NCBI RefSeq assembly: GCF_001687335.1
Contig: NZ_MAGO01000002.1
Location: 1 to 64,000 of the forward strand
Direction: 5' to 3'
Origin: Dissulfuribacter thermophilus
GTDB taxonomy: Bacteria; Desulfobacterota; Dissulfuribacteria; Dissulfuribacterales; Dissulfuribacteraceae
DNA length: 64,000 nucleotides
Below the pieces are notes generated by a model. That model was not told the origin of the DNA, did not search any database, and was given only the letters and a program-made list of their open reading frames with translations. The first letter of the stretch is position 1; each line of letters starts with the position of its first letter. Positions 41,712 through 49,944 of the stretch are shown one piece after another. Both the position numbers and the translations under genes were made by a program.

Positions 41712-41902
41712 AAGCTGGCTGAAAGAACATGGCCTAATATCCGTCAGGGATATCTGGCTAAAGATCCAAGGATACGCCTAAGGTAGCTCTTGCTCCATCA
41801 TTACCAACCGCCCAGTGCGGACCCGCACGCTGGGTGGTGTGGGGAGGGCGGAGGAAACCCCCGCCTTTACCCGATTTCGGCTCTCTTCTTTCAATTTTCC
41901 AA

Positions 41903-42226
41903 TCAAGCTGCCTCCTGAACCTTGTCTAACTCTAATGGCTTTATCCCTTTTAATATATCTTTTTCTTTTTTAATGGCCTTGTATAAATCCCACCGTAATT
42001 GAAGATTTAGCCAAAAATCTTCAGATGTTCCAAAATATTTTGCCAGACGAAGGGCAGTACTTGGAGTTATACCTCGTTTTCCATTTACAATTTCATTTAT
42101 CCTTTGGTAGGGTACCTTAATAGCATCAGAGAGTTGGCGCTGAGTGATCCCCATTGGTTTTAAAAATTCTTCTAATAACATTTCGCCAGGATGAATTGGC
42201 TCTCTATGAGTGGGAATTCTTACCAT
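41903..42226 (-). CDS. higA: HigA-type antitoxin
   Basis: 107 residues from ATG 42226 (MVRIPTHREPIHPGEMLLEE). The helix-turn-helix ITQRQLSDAIKVPYQRINEI then VNGKRGITPSTALRLAKYFG is the canonical HigA/VapI pattern. It lies five bases after the higB stop, and AAGGA precedes the ATG. It neutralises HigB and represses the operon. Both genes appear intact. Confidence 0.9.
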   Translation of the reverse strand: MVRIPTHREPIHPGEMLLEEFLKPMGITQRQLSDAIKVPYQRINEIVNGKRGITPSTALRLAKYFGTSEDFWLNLQLRWDLYKAIKKEKDILKGIKPLELDKVQEAA

Positions 42227-42231
42227 TTTTT

Positions 42232-42531
42232 TTATCCTTTGTGGTAGTCTATAATTTCTACTTCTGCAGGTCCTTTGTCCTGCCATTTAAAACAAATACG
42301 ATATTGATCATTTATTCTTATACTATACTGTCCTAATCTATCACCCTTTAAGGCCTCCAAGCAGTTGCCTGGTGGAATCCTTAATTCATGTAAATTTACA
42401 ACAGAATCAAGTAATTCCAATTTTCTTATAGCAAGTTTCCACAACTTTTCTTGACAAGTTTTTCTAGCCTTTTTGGTTTTCTTTCCGTTAAAGATATCCT
42501 CTGTGCCGGCGTCTTTAAATGATAATATCAT
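42232..42531 (-). CDS. higB: HigB/RelE-type toxin
   Basis: The 99-residue protein opens MILSFKDAGTEDIFNGKKTK and has the HigB block LLDSVVNLHELRIPPGNCLE, then QYSIRINDQYRICFKWQDKG and the terminal VEIIDYHKG. This is a ribosome-dependent mRNA interferase of the RelE superfamily. Toxin-first order with a tight antitoxin is usual for higBA, which is one of the commonest integron cassette types. Confidence 0.9.
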   Translation of the reverse strand: MILSFKDAGTEDIFNGKKTKKARKTCQEKLWKLAIRKLELLDSVVNLHELRIPPGNCLEALKGDRLGQYSIRINDQYRICFKWQDKGPAEVEIIDYHKG

Positions 42532-42581
42532 AAAATAACATTATCACGGACATCATGTTATTGCAATTACATTATTTTATT

Positions 42582-42663
42582 GCAAAACGACGAAGCTCAG
42601 CGGCCGGCAAGACGCCAAGCGAAGCGCCGGCGGATTGGCGGTCAAGTGCACCCGCTTGTTCGC
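42582..42663 (-). other. attC-like site D
   Basis: The minus strand reads GCGAACAAGCGGGTGCACTT then GACCGCC ... CCGGCGCTTCGCTTGGCG ... GCCGGCCGCTGAGCTTCGTC then GTTTTGC. It has terminal AAC and GTT core boxes, and the GC-rich centre folds strongly. GCTGAGCTTCGTCG here and ACTGAGCTTTGTCG in site F are nearly identical. It lies between the orphan antitoxin and HigBA. Confidence 0.75.
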
Positions 42664-42683
42664 TTTTGCGTTATTTCAGTTGA

Positions 42684-42860
42684 TTACACCACCTCAACCC
42701 TTAATTTCTTGCCCAATGCTTTTGCAATCTTTTCAAGGGTTGAAAGCTTGATATCTTCCGCATTATTTTCTATTCTAGATATTGCAGATTTTTTTGTGCG
42801 GAGCTTTTGGGCCAACTGTTCCTGTGTTAAACCTGCATCCTCTCTTGCTAACTTAAGCAT
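42684..42860 (-). CDS. Orphan XRE/HigA2-type antitoxin, 58 residues, probably N-truncated
   Basis: The frame reads [20 protein letters not shown], then [20 protein letters not shown] and ends [10 protein letters not shown]. This is the helix-turn-helix of RelB/HigA-type antitoxins. In intact relatives a YEQFKIGAM-type N-terminus precedes. Those codons are present in frame upstream, but a TGA cuts them off and an IS1182 remnant begins about 30 bases further up. The partner toxin is missing. Confidence 0.7.
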   Translation of the reverse strand: MLKLAREDAGLTQEQLAQKLRTKKSAISRIENNAEDIKLSTLEKIAKALGKKLRVEVV

Positions 42861-42892
42861 GGCGCCAATCTTAAATTGTTCATAATTTCATG

Positions 42893-43766
42893 TTCAAGAT
42901 TCTCCTATCAAGTAAATCCAGGCGCAAATCGGTGGATTTTGACGATATTGTGCACTATGCAGTAAAGAAGCCACTGGGTATTTACCTTGCGCTTGCCTCT
43001 TAGGGTAAAACGGTTCAGACCAAGCACTGAACAGATGTGAGCAAATACCAGTTCCCCTGTACCTATGCGTCTGCTGTAAATCAAACGGCCAAGGCTTGAG
43101 TCTATCTTCCGCTTCATCTTTTCTATGAAGGTGCTGCCTGCACTATTCTCCTTGCCATAAAAAAAGTGTACCTGCCGAGCCTCGGTCCTGTCAGGATATC
43201 TCAGACATCGCTCACGAAGCTTACAGACCCTGCATTCGGTCTTTTTACCCATAAAAGCTATGGCCTTGTAACCATTTCTAGTTACAAAATTCTTGTTCTT
43301 TACATAGAGATGTTTCTCGGCAGGACAGATACAGCTCTGTTGCTCCTTGTCAAAAATAAAATCTCTGGGCGTGAACCAGCGGGATTTTCTCTCCTTTGAG
43401 CTCTCTGTTTAAAACGATCTTGGTCCTTGAATCTGGGATCTTGTTTGCGAAAATGTCTGTCTGCTATATAGGCATCTATCCCCTGGCTGAAGACCATCTC
43501 CATGTTCTTCTTCATATGAAATCCAGCATCAGCAGTCAACTTTGCTTTTTTAAAAATATCTTTATCAGAAGATAGCACCTTAAAGGTCTTACTGGTCCCC
43601 TCTATCATGGGCTGGTGGCATGTTCCAACTTCTTGCACTTTTTCTCAAAGTCAGCCCTGGTACCGCTCCACTCCTTAGATGCATTGGATGGAAGTTTGCA
43701 CCCATCCAGTGCAAACATCTCTTTACCGACAAGTCCCATCTCGTCACATACAAGATACTGTGTTGA
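42893..43766 (-). mobile_element. IS1182-family element, 3' two-thirds, frameshifted
   Basis: Minus-strand pieces in order are VGKEMFALDGCKLPSNASKE then WSGTRADFEKKCK; KLTADAGFHMKKNMEMVFSQ then GIDAYIADRHFRKQDPRF; and GKKTECRVCKLRERCLRYPD to VNTQWLLYCIVHNIVKIHRF. These are the core and C-terminus of an IS1182 DDE transposase with at least two frameshifts. The N-terminal part is replaced by an IS110 element at about 43766. Confidence 0.8.
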
Positions 43767-44995
43767 GTGTCAAGCACTATTTTATCTATGTTGCCAAAGC
43801 CATGTATGCTCGTTTATGCTTCAGTACTCCAAAAGCAATATGGACCAGCTTCCTCATGGCAGCTCCTATGGCTACCATTTTTACCTTGCCTCTTTGAACA
43901 AGACGATTGTAAAGCGCTTTTACATCCGGATTGTACCGCACAGCAGTAATAGTTGGAAAATATAAAGCTTTGCGTATATCTCCCGGGCCTCTCTTGGATA
44001 ATCTGGAACGTCCCTTGAGGCTTGTCCCTGAAAGATTTTCTCTTACCGAAAGTCCCAGGTAGGCCGCTGCTTCCCGTGCGCTTTTGAAACGCCTTCCACC
44101 TTCCATTACTGCAACAAGCAAAACAGAAGTAATCCAGGCTATCCCTGAGATAGTCATCAACAGTTCCACCTCTTTTTTGAGACCAGGATGCCTTCGAATA
44201 TGAGACTTGATCTGTTGTTCCAAGCGCTTTATGGATTCACCTACCTCAACAAGAAGCCTTCGCTTTTCTTCCAGAATCGGACCTGGGGCTGTACGGCTTA
44301 TTTCCAATGCCTCTATCCTGTTCAATATTGCAGTCCTGCGTTGCTTAAGTGAATCTATCGCCATATGATGGCTCAACAAAATACGATATTCTGGCGGTGG
44401 CGGAGTCCATAAATCAGGATGCATGGCACTTCCATACTCAACAAGCACCAGGGCATCCTTGCTATCTGTCTTTGTTCGCACTCCAAAACTCTCTGCAAAT
44501 GACTTTACATACTTGGGGTTGAGTACAGATATCATGCTGCTGGCATCATGTAAAAAGGTGGCAATGCCTTCATAATACACCCCTGTTGCTTCCATTATGA
44601 AATGGATACGCTCTTTGCCTTCCTTGTTGGCTATTTTCTTTGCCCAGGCAAACAAGGCAGTATGCCCTTTCAAGGTGTTAGGATTTTTTCCTCTTTACCT
44701 TGAATTTCCCATTAGATGCCTGAGACTTATGGGCGGTGTGCTATTCCTTCTTGCCAACATCAATACCAATGATCTTCTTATGCATTTACGCCTCCCTGTA
44801 TGGAGAATTAAAATCCCGCCCTGGCGTTCTCTTGTACATTCGGGCTTTCCCATTCATATGAGAGCCATACGATACTGTTCAGCCTTTACGGTGCAGGAAA
44901 TGGAACGGAGACAAATCTCTAACCGACGAACTTTACAGTTATAAGGTGTAGCACGGGCTCATCCGTTCCCCTAAGGACCTACCCTACTTCTTTGT
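43766..44995 (-). mobile_element. IS110-family element inserted at an attC-like site
   Basis: The element contains a degraded IS110 transposase and about 210 bases of upstream non-coding sequence (44786-44995). In the IS110 group this region encodes the bridge RNA that selects target and donor. Its outer end abuts the attC-like half-site at 45003-45028, and its other end interrupts the IS1182 transposase. IS110/IS1111 relatives that target attC sites are known. Confidence 0.65.
43786..44785 (-). pseudogene. IS110-family transposase with nonsense and frameshift mutations
   Basis: ATG at 44785 reads MHKKIIGIDVGKKE then TAG, keeping the first Asp of the RuvC-like DEDD site. A second stop follows and the frame shifts near 44680. 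From there about 290 residues are open: IHFIMEATGVYYEG, then KTDSKDALVLVEYG and the C-terminal serine-containing domain MTISGIAWITSVLLVAVMEG then REAAAYLGLSVREN. Only the N-terminus is damaged, so the loss is recent. Confidence 0.8.
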
Positions 44996-45002
44996 TTTTA
45001 AC

Positions 45003-45028
45003 ATACAAGGTGGGGCGCATTGTTATGC
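45003..45028 (-). other. attC-like half-site G interrupted by IS110
   Basis: The minus strand reads GCATAACAATGCGCCCCACC then TTGTATG. The TAA stop of the upstream nuclease-like gene lies inside the GCATAAC core box, as is common in integron cassettes. The matching GTT-side half is not found because the IS110 and IS1182 elements follow. Confidence 0.5.
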
Positions 45029-46012
45029 TATGAATTTAATTTCATTTCCATTGATTGCAAATTTAATAAGTTTAATTTTCAAAGTAGTGAGTATTGATAA
45101 AAATTGACTATCATAAGTATCGTTAGGAAGCACTAAGAATCTTGCAATTTTGTCATCACCGCTCGAATGAAACATCAATTGCCCAATCCCCGTGTATATA
45201 GATTGGGAATCCGATCTTGTTTTGACCTCATATATACTTAAAGTCCTTTTTCCATCAGATACTGCAAGGTCTATTAACGAATTATTAAATGTCCTTTGAT
45301 TTTGTTTTAATCGTTTTCTGAGCGAATTTTCCAAGGCATTCACGATCATTCCATGATTGCTGTCATATTCAAATATTGATTTTCTTTTTCCTTTCTTTTT
45401 TCCATAAAACTCTGGATTGAACGATAAACTTTTTTCAACATTCTTAATGGTTCGCTTATCATGTTTATTAGCAATAGATTCTTTAAATTTGGCAACTTCA
45501 TTAACAAATTCTGTTAATTTTAGTAGCAAGTTTTTTGAAGTGATTGAAGAGATTATTATTGCTTCTTCATTATTGCCCTTATCATCAAATACCTGCACCC
45601 ATTTACCACGATACCAATTTTTGAATCTTTCCTTTCCTATACCCTTTCTTCCACCGCCGATTTTTCCGCGATGAAGAATGAAGTAATCATTAGTTATTTC
45701 GTCTTTTGCGAATATACCTGCCACTTGCCTTGTTGAACCTTCAATAGGCGGATTGATTTCAACGACAATTATTTGATTCCCGTCTTTTCTTTTTCCTAAG
45801 CCAAATGCGTTCCAATAACGAGGAATATCGGCATCTCTCAAAATTAATGTCGAATACCATAAATTGTCGTTATAAAATACTTCATTTGTTATCTTTCCTC
45901 CTTGAAATCCAATGTCTAACTTTTTCTTATATGGAAGAAGTTTCTTCAATCGCGCTTCAAATTCTTTTTGGCATTTTTGAATTTTGTTTCTGGTGGTAAT
46001 CAAACGGAGCAT
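45023..46012 (-). CDS. PD-(D/E)XK nuclease-like cassette protein, 329 residues
   Basis: The C-terminal part has LIDLAVSDGKRTLSIYEVKT at about residues 246-265: Asp, then Glu-Val-Lys after a hairpin, the core of restriction-type PD-(D/E)XK nucleases. An upstream helix contains NHGMIVNALENSLRKRLKQN. The N-terminal 200 residues are basic and unrecognised, with FILHRGKIGGGRKGIGKERF. A defence nuclease is plausible; no partner is encoded in this cassette. Confidence 0.65.
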   Translation of the reverse strand: MLRLITTRNKIQKCQKEFEARLKKLLPYKKKLDIGFQGGKITNEVFYNDNLWYSTLILRDADIPRYWNAFGLGKRKDGNQIIVVEINPPIEGSTRQVAGIFAKDEITNDYFILHRGKIGGGRKGIGKERFKNWYRGKWVQVFDDKGNNEEAIIISSITSKNLLLKLTEFVNEVAKFKESIANKHDKRTIKNVEKSLSFNPEFYGKKKGKRKSIFEYDSNHGMIVNALENSLRKRLKQNQRTFNNSLIDLAVSDGKRTLSIYEVKTRSDSQSIYTGIGQLMFHSSGDDKIARFLVLPNDTYDSQFLSILTTLKIKLIKFAINGNEIKFIA

Positions 46013-46024
46013 CTATTTTCTCCT

Positions 46025-46816
46025 AGCATAACGAGTCTGTATAAAAATATAAATTCCAGGCTGATTCCTTTCTGGCACTCTATTTCCCTCAAAAAATCTA
46101 GTTAGAGGAATAATGGTGGGAACCGTGAGGAACCCAACTCCATCCTTATTCTTTTTTATAACAACCTCATTTCCAGTTCAAGATGCTTTTCTCAAGTGAA
46201 TTCAGGTACAAATCGCTGACTTTTGATGCTAGTGTGCCTTAGCAGTCAATAAGTCTCTGGATGTTCACTTTGATTTTGCTTCTGAGAGAAAAAGGTTTAG
46301 AGGAAACCATTAACAAATTTGCGCAAGTAGTGGTTTCACTGTACCGATTCGCTTATTGAAAGCTAAACGGTCAAGGCTTGAATCTATCTTTTGCTTAACT
46401 ATACCATCCGTTAGTCCTCGGTCTGATCTGGATATCTCAGGTAGTGCGAACGAAAATTACAAGATCGTGAATCATAGGCTCTGAACAAGAGGATAACTTC
46501 TTGATCTAGTGAAGATATGAAGGTGGCTATGGTGGTAAAATTAGGTCTTGTGTCAGATGACAAGGCCATAACATTTACATTCTCTCTACAACACTAGGGT
46601 ATCGTCCTACTGGAAACTATTCCTCTAGAATATGCATACAAAATAATCTTGAGCAGGATGGCTGGATTATGGCCAGGCGCATCCAGTTCATTATTCTTAT
46701 AACCCTATGTGAATAGGAAAAGATCTAACTCATTATCAATCAAATAATAAAGTGCATATTTTAAGGTACCTAGAAGAACTTGCTTTTCGAAATGTAGTGG
46801 ACCCATTTGTTGTACC
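46025..46816 (-). mobile_element. IS1182 relic 2 splitting attC-like site E
   Basis: On the minus strand the left attC half (GGTACAACAAATGGGTCCAC then TACATTT, 46797-46816) follows the cyclase-like gene, and the right half (GACTCGTTATGC, 46025-46036) precedes the next cassette. Between them lie about 760 bases that match relic 1 and the IS1182 3' end. No open frame survives. The shared position of relics 1 and 2 next to cassette starts suggests insertion within attC hairpins. Confidence 0.6.
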
Positions 46817-46818
46817 TA

Positions 46819-47505
46819 TCATTTTGTATTGATTTCATACTGCTTTGGTAAGCTGATATATGGTTCAATATCATCTTGACGCAACTCATGATTATTAAGT
46901 AAATGATATAACCAGTAATGTTTCATAAATATAGTCTCATCTCTATATATTATTTCCTTTTCTTCATCATATATTTGTTTTAGCTTATTATAAGCATTCT
47001 TCCAGCCCATTTGTGATATAAAATCTATAAAATATATTCCATTATGGATAAGCAAAAGTCCTTTCTCAATTTTAGTATTTAACTCCTTTTGCAATTCTAT
47101 AACATTATGGTCAACAACAATTCTCGGATAAATAGCAACGCTACTTTCAAGCTTATGCGATAGAGATATTGCATGACTATAGGTTAAATTTCCACTATGA
47201 AAATGATGACTATATGATATTCCACCTCTTATTAAGAGATTTTCATTTAAAAATGATATAAAAAGTTTCTGTTGAAGTTTAATAAAATCAATAAACTTAT
47301 TACGGTCACTACATATTATGATTATTGTATCTGATATCGCTTGATATTGATATATGGCTTCATTAATATCCGTGAGTATATTCAAGGCGTTTCTTAGGCG
47401 ATGCTGAAAAGTTAAATATCCTACTTGATAATCTCTTTCAAGGTATTTTTTATAACCTAAGACATCTATTAGAGCTACATAAGCATATGTAGGACTTCCT
47501 GACAT
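46819..47505 (-). CDS. Nucleotide-cyclase-fold-like protein, partner of ParA
   Basis: The 228-residue protein begins YAYVALIDVLGYKKYLERDY and continues with AISDTIIIICSD and LLIRGGISYSHHFHSGNLTY then SHAISLSHKLESSVAIYPRI. An Asp followed by a glycine, then an S-D strand and an RGG(I/V)-type strand, resembles the class III adenylate/guanylate cyclase palm, with both metal-binding Asp positions possibly kept. It starts at the last base of the ParA stop. Whether it makes a cyclic nucleotide is unknown. Confidence 0.6.
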   Translation of the reverse strand: MSGSPTYAYVALIDVLGYKKYLERDYQVGYLTFQHRLRNALNILTDINEAIYQYQAISDTIIIICSDRNKFIDFIKLQQKLFISFLNENLLIRGGISYSHHFHSGNLTYSHAISLSHKLESSVAIYPRIVVDHNVIELQKELNTKIEKGLLLIHNGIYFIDFISQMGWKNAYNKLKQIYDEEKEIIYRDETIFMKHYWLYHLLNNHELRQDDIEPYISLPKQYEINTK

Positions 47506-48530
47506 TAGAGGATTACCTCAGCTATTTTCTGAATTTCATCTTTGTATTCTTTCATTCTATCTTGCCAATTCTTCCATACAATCCCATAGTATTGCCGACC
47601 ATCACTTGAAGCCTCAACGGTGTGCTCTTGTTGCACGTCAAATATAGCCCTCCCAAAAATTTGAGCTACCGGAGCCATAGGGCCTACATCCCTAATTTCT
47701 GCAACAAAAGGATCTTCATGTAGATCATTCCGTGATTCAATTAGTTCTTTAGTTAGAAATTCACCTATAATGGTTTTAGATATTTCGGTTTGCCAGTATT
47801 TATAACTACGCTTAACTTTACCAACAATTGCTTTAAAATTTTGTGATATAGCACCAAGAAATACAGGCTTACCAGTAAATTGCTCTAAACCAAAAGATTC
47901 GAATGTTTGAATAATTTGTAGATGTCGTTTGATCCAGTCTGATAAAACTTTTCCTAAAACGTGAATGGCCTGATTACAAAATCTATCTGGTGAAGTTGGC
48001 ATAAAAAAAGCGTCACAACTTAAAACAGTCAATCTAGTTAAAGCTCCCACACTAGGACCTACATCCACTATTAGGTGATCAAATGAATGAAGGTTAATTA
48101 GATCATTAAACAAACGATATAAGACTAAATATGTCTGTTTTTCATTAACATTTTCTGTAATTGCTTGAGCACACGCTTGAGCAAAATAATTTTCAGCCAT
48201 TCCTAACTCAAAATCACCTCTTAACAAATATAAATTTTTATAAATAGTTGACTGAACAAGATCAATGTCTTCTGAATTGATTCTTCCCTGATCACCGTAG
48301 AATCTTGGCTTTAACGCCTCAAAGAGAGACGTTCCAGGTAATGAAGTGTCAGGCTTATCGAACTCATCTGTAGAAGCAAAAAAAAGCTCCGTTAAGTTAC
48401 TTTGAGGATCACAATCTATCAACAACACTTTTTTATTTCGTTCTTTCGATAAAAAAACTCCTAAATTAAATGTGGTTGTTGTTTTTGAAACACCACCTTT
48501 ATTATTATAAAAAGTCACAATCTTATACAT
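47505..48530 (-). CDS. ParA/MinD-family ATPase in an integron-like cassette
   Basis: The 341-residue protein has the deviant Walker A NNKGGVSKTTTTFNL (Lys11, Lys16), the switch-I-like LLIDCDPQSNLTELF, and the Walker B-like DHLIVDVGPSVGALT. The second Gly of the common KGGVGKTT is replaced by Ser. ParA proteins normally partition DNA with ParB, but here there is no parB or parS, and the next gene is a cyclase-like protein. This points to a role other than segregation, possibly defence signalling. Confidence 0.8.
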   Translation of the reverse strand: MYKIVTFYNNKGGVSKTTTTFNLGVFLSKERNKKVLLIDCDPQSNLTELFFASTDEFDKPDTSLPGTSLFEALKPRFYGDQGRINSEDIDLVQSTIYKNLYLLRGDFELGMAENYFAQACAQAITENVNEKQTYLVLYRLFNDLINLHSFDHLIVDVGPSVGALTRLTVLSCDAFFMPTSPDRFCNQAIHVLGKVLSDWIKRHLQIIQTFESFGLEQFTGKPVFLGAISQNFKAIVGKVKRSYKYWQTEISKTIIGEFLTKELIESRNDLHEDPFVAEIRDVGPMAPVAQIFGRAIFDVQQEHTVEASSDGRQYYGIVWKNWQDRMKEYKDEIQKIAEVIL

Positions 48531-48557
48531 CTATTCACCTCTTCCCATATCATAATT

Positions 48558-48647
48558 GCACAACATATCGACAAAGCTCAGTGACCGACGGCCCGCAAGC
48601 CGAAGGCGCAGCGGGTTCGGCGATCCACTGCAGCGATTTGATCGGCA
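48558..48647 (-). other. attC-like site F
   Basis: The minus strand reads GCCGATCAAATCGCTGCAGT then GGATCGCCGAACCCGCTGCG ... TTGCGGGCCGTCGGTCACTG then AGCTTTGTCGATATGTTGTGC. The CAGTG/CACTG inner boxes and the CCCGC/GCGGG stem fold well. It follows the first cassette gene directly and shares the ACTGAGCTTTGTCG motif with site D. Confidence 0.7.
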
Positions 48648-48654
48648 ATAAATA

Positions 48655-49431
48655 TTAAAATGGTACATCGTCGGTTGGAGCGATTTCTGTATTCTCCTTT
48701 TTAAGGGTCAGTTTCTCCTGATGATTGATTAGCCATTGTTCCCCCATCTCAGTTATTTTATAGACGGCATAAGGTTCACCATCACGTTCATCTGTCCAAA
48801 TATCCGTCTCTATCATGCCTTTACGCTCCAATGTCTTTAGGGCAAGACCTACAGCAATATCTGTAAAACCTGCTGCATTCATGTCGTTGCGTATCTGATA
48901 GCCACCCACATAGCCGTTTGTGAGAAAAGAGTTTTGAAGTATCGTAGCAAGTGCTACAATTTCATGTTGATTTAGCCCCTCAGTATCTTTTACTACTGAA
49001 TGCGTTACAACACGACCTATTTCTTCGTTTTTCTTAAGAACTGCCTTTATTCGTTTTGTAATCTTTACCTTTAATTCTTCAAAATCTTGCGGTGCTCCAG
49101 TTTTATATGAAATAATGCTTCTATGTTGTATATCGAAAGGATACTTTGTAGTTCGTTCATCTGAGCATACTAGGATTACCTCACGAGGTATTGCTAGAGC
49201 GAATCCAAGCTCAAACCATACATTGGGATTATCAGTTGTAATGTCTGCGAAGCATAATACAGAATCTCGTATTCCTCTCTCTATTTCCTGAATCGGTATA
49301 CTGACTGATGGATCCCTGTCCACTCTATATGGTTGAACACCAGCGGCTTTAATGGCGGGCGCAAAAACCGAGTCATACCGTTTGTCGAAAGTCCCTCCAT
49401 CAAATGGTTGCATTACAAAACAACTTCTCAT
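48655..49431 (-). CDS. Nucleoside-deoxyribosyltransferase/TIR-like effector with winged helix
   Basis: 258 residues from ATG 49431 (MRSCFVMQPFDGGTFDKRYD), preferred over 49488 because AAGGA precedes it. The N-terminal Rossmann-like domain has SFVMQPF-type start, VDRD, and the block CFADITTDNPNVWFELGFAL with a key Glu, typical of the nucleoside 2-deoxyribosyltransferase-like/TIR superfamily that cleaves N-glycosidic bonds, including NAD+. The C-terminal part (SFLTNGYVGGYQIRNDMNAA, then LERKGMIETDI) is a winged-helix domain. A defence effector role is inferred. Confidence 0.65.
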   Translation of the reverse strand: MRSCFVMQPFDGGTFDKRYDSVFAPAIKAAGVQPYRVDRDPSVSIPIQEIERGIRDSVLCFADITTDNPNVWFELGFALAIPREVILVCSDERTTKYPFDIQHRSIISYKTGAPQDFEELKVKITKRIKAVLKKNEEIGRVVTHSVVKDTEGLNQHEIVALATILQNSFLTNGYVGGYQIRNDMNAAGFTDIAVGLALKTLERKGMIETDIWTDERDGEPYAVYKITEMGEQWLINHQEKLTLKKENTEIAPTDDVPF

Positions 49432-49674
49432 GCCATATTCCTTATGCCGAACATTTATTAGATGCTCCCACCTCCATAGGAAGGCCATTCGAATGTTTTC
49501 ATATCACAATTTCCAAAACAGATCAAGATGGTATAAAATGCAGTTAATAGGTATTATATAGAAATAATTTGAATTTCATTTTTAAATACCCATCTTAAAA
49601 TAAAAAATCTCTGTTTTTTCTCTCTTTTTGTCTTTAGAATTATTAATATTATTAATGCATATGTATAATCCCGG

Positions 49675-49919
49675 ATTATGCACTTCAAATGCCTGAAGAA
49701 AGTAATTTCTATGAATTATTGCATAGTTAGCATGCATCTTTTCCCGTTGTGCCTTCACCCAAAAAGTGAAGTTCAATCCGTGATAAATCCTCAGACATTT
49801 GAAGCCGTAAGGGGCTCGTAATTTTACGGAATCTGCCGTGTTGTCGGGTAGATGAAAGAACCTAAGGGGGTCTGCGCACCCTCTACCTGGCATCTTGGCA
49901 AACTTGTTAGCTGCATAAA
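49675..49919. repeat. 245-bp hairpin repeat, copy 2
   Basis: It starts ATTATGCACTTCAAATGCCT, ends GTTAGCTGCATAAAT, and is preceded by the same ATAATCCCGG as copy 1. Its orientation is opposite to copy 1 and the same as copy 3. An isolated end (TGCGAGCTGCATAAT) lies at 50291-50305. Mutations have blurred one arm, so this is the oldest-looking copy. Confidence 0.7.
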
Positions 49920-49944
49920 TTACTGTGAAAATACCTATCTCCCC

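Larger units (their letters stand above)
40307..41876 (+). mobile_element. Group II intron (class C-like), degraded, in an attC site
   Basis: The 5' end GTACGCCTGGCATGGGCATG matches the GTGCGCC-type start, and domain I contains AGGGGTGAAAGTCCCC-like and GGCAAGGGCGCCACTGTGAG text. The 3' end has a domain V/VI-like hairpin (AGTGCGGACCCGCACGCTGG, then GGAGGGCGGAGGAAACCCCC) and ends ACCCGAT. It is oriented opposite to the surrounding cassette genes, as reported for attC-targeting class C introns. The encoded maturase is broken, so it is probably immobile, although splicing might persist. Confidence 0.75.

Noticed and set aside
47505-48530. Plasmid or chromosome partition (parAB) locus or replication origin
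   Set aside because: No parB, no clustered parS-like repeats and no dnaA-type boxes were seen; the gene is flanked by attC-like sites.
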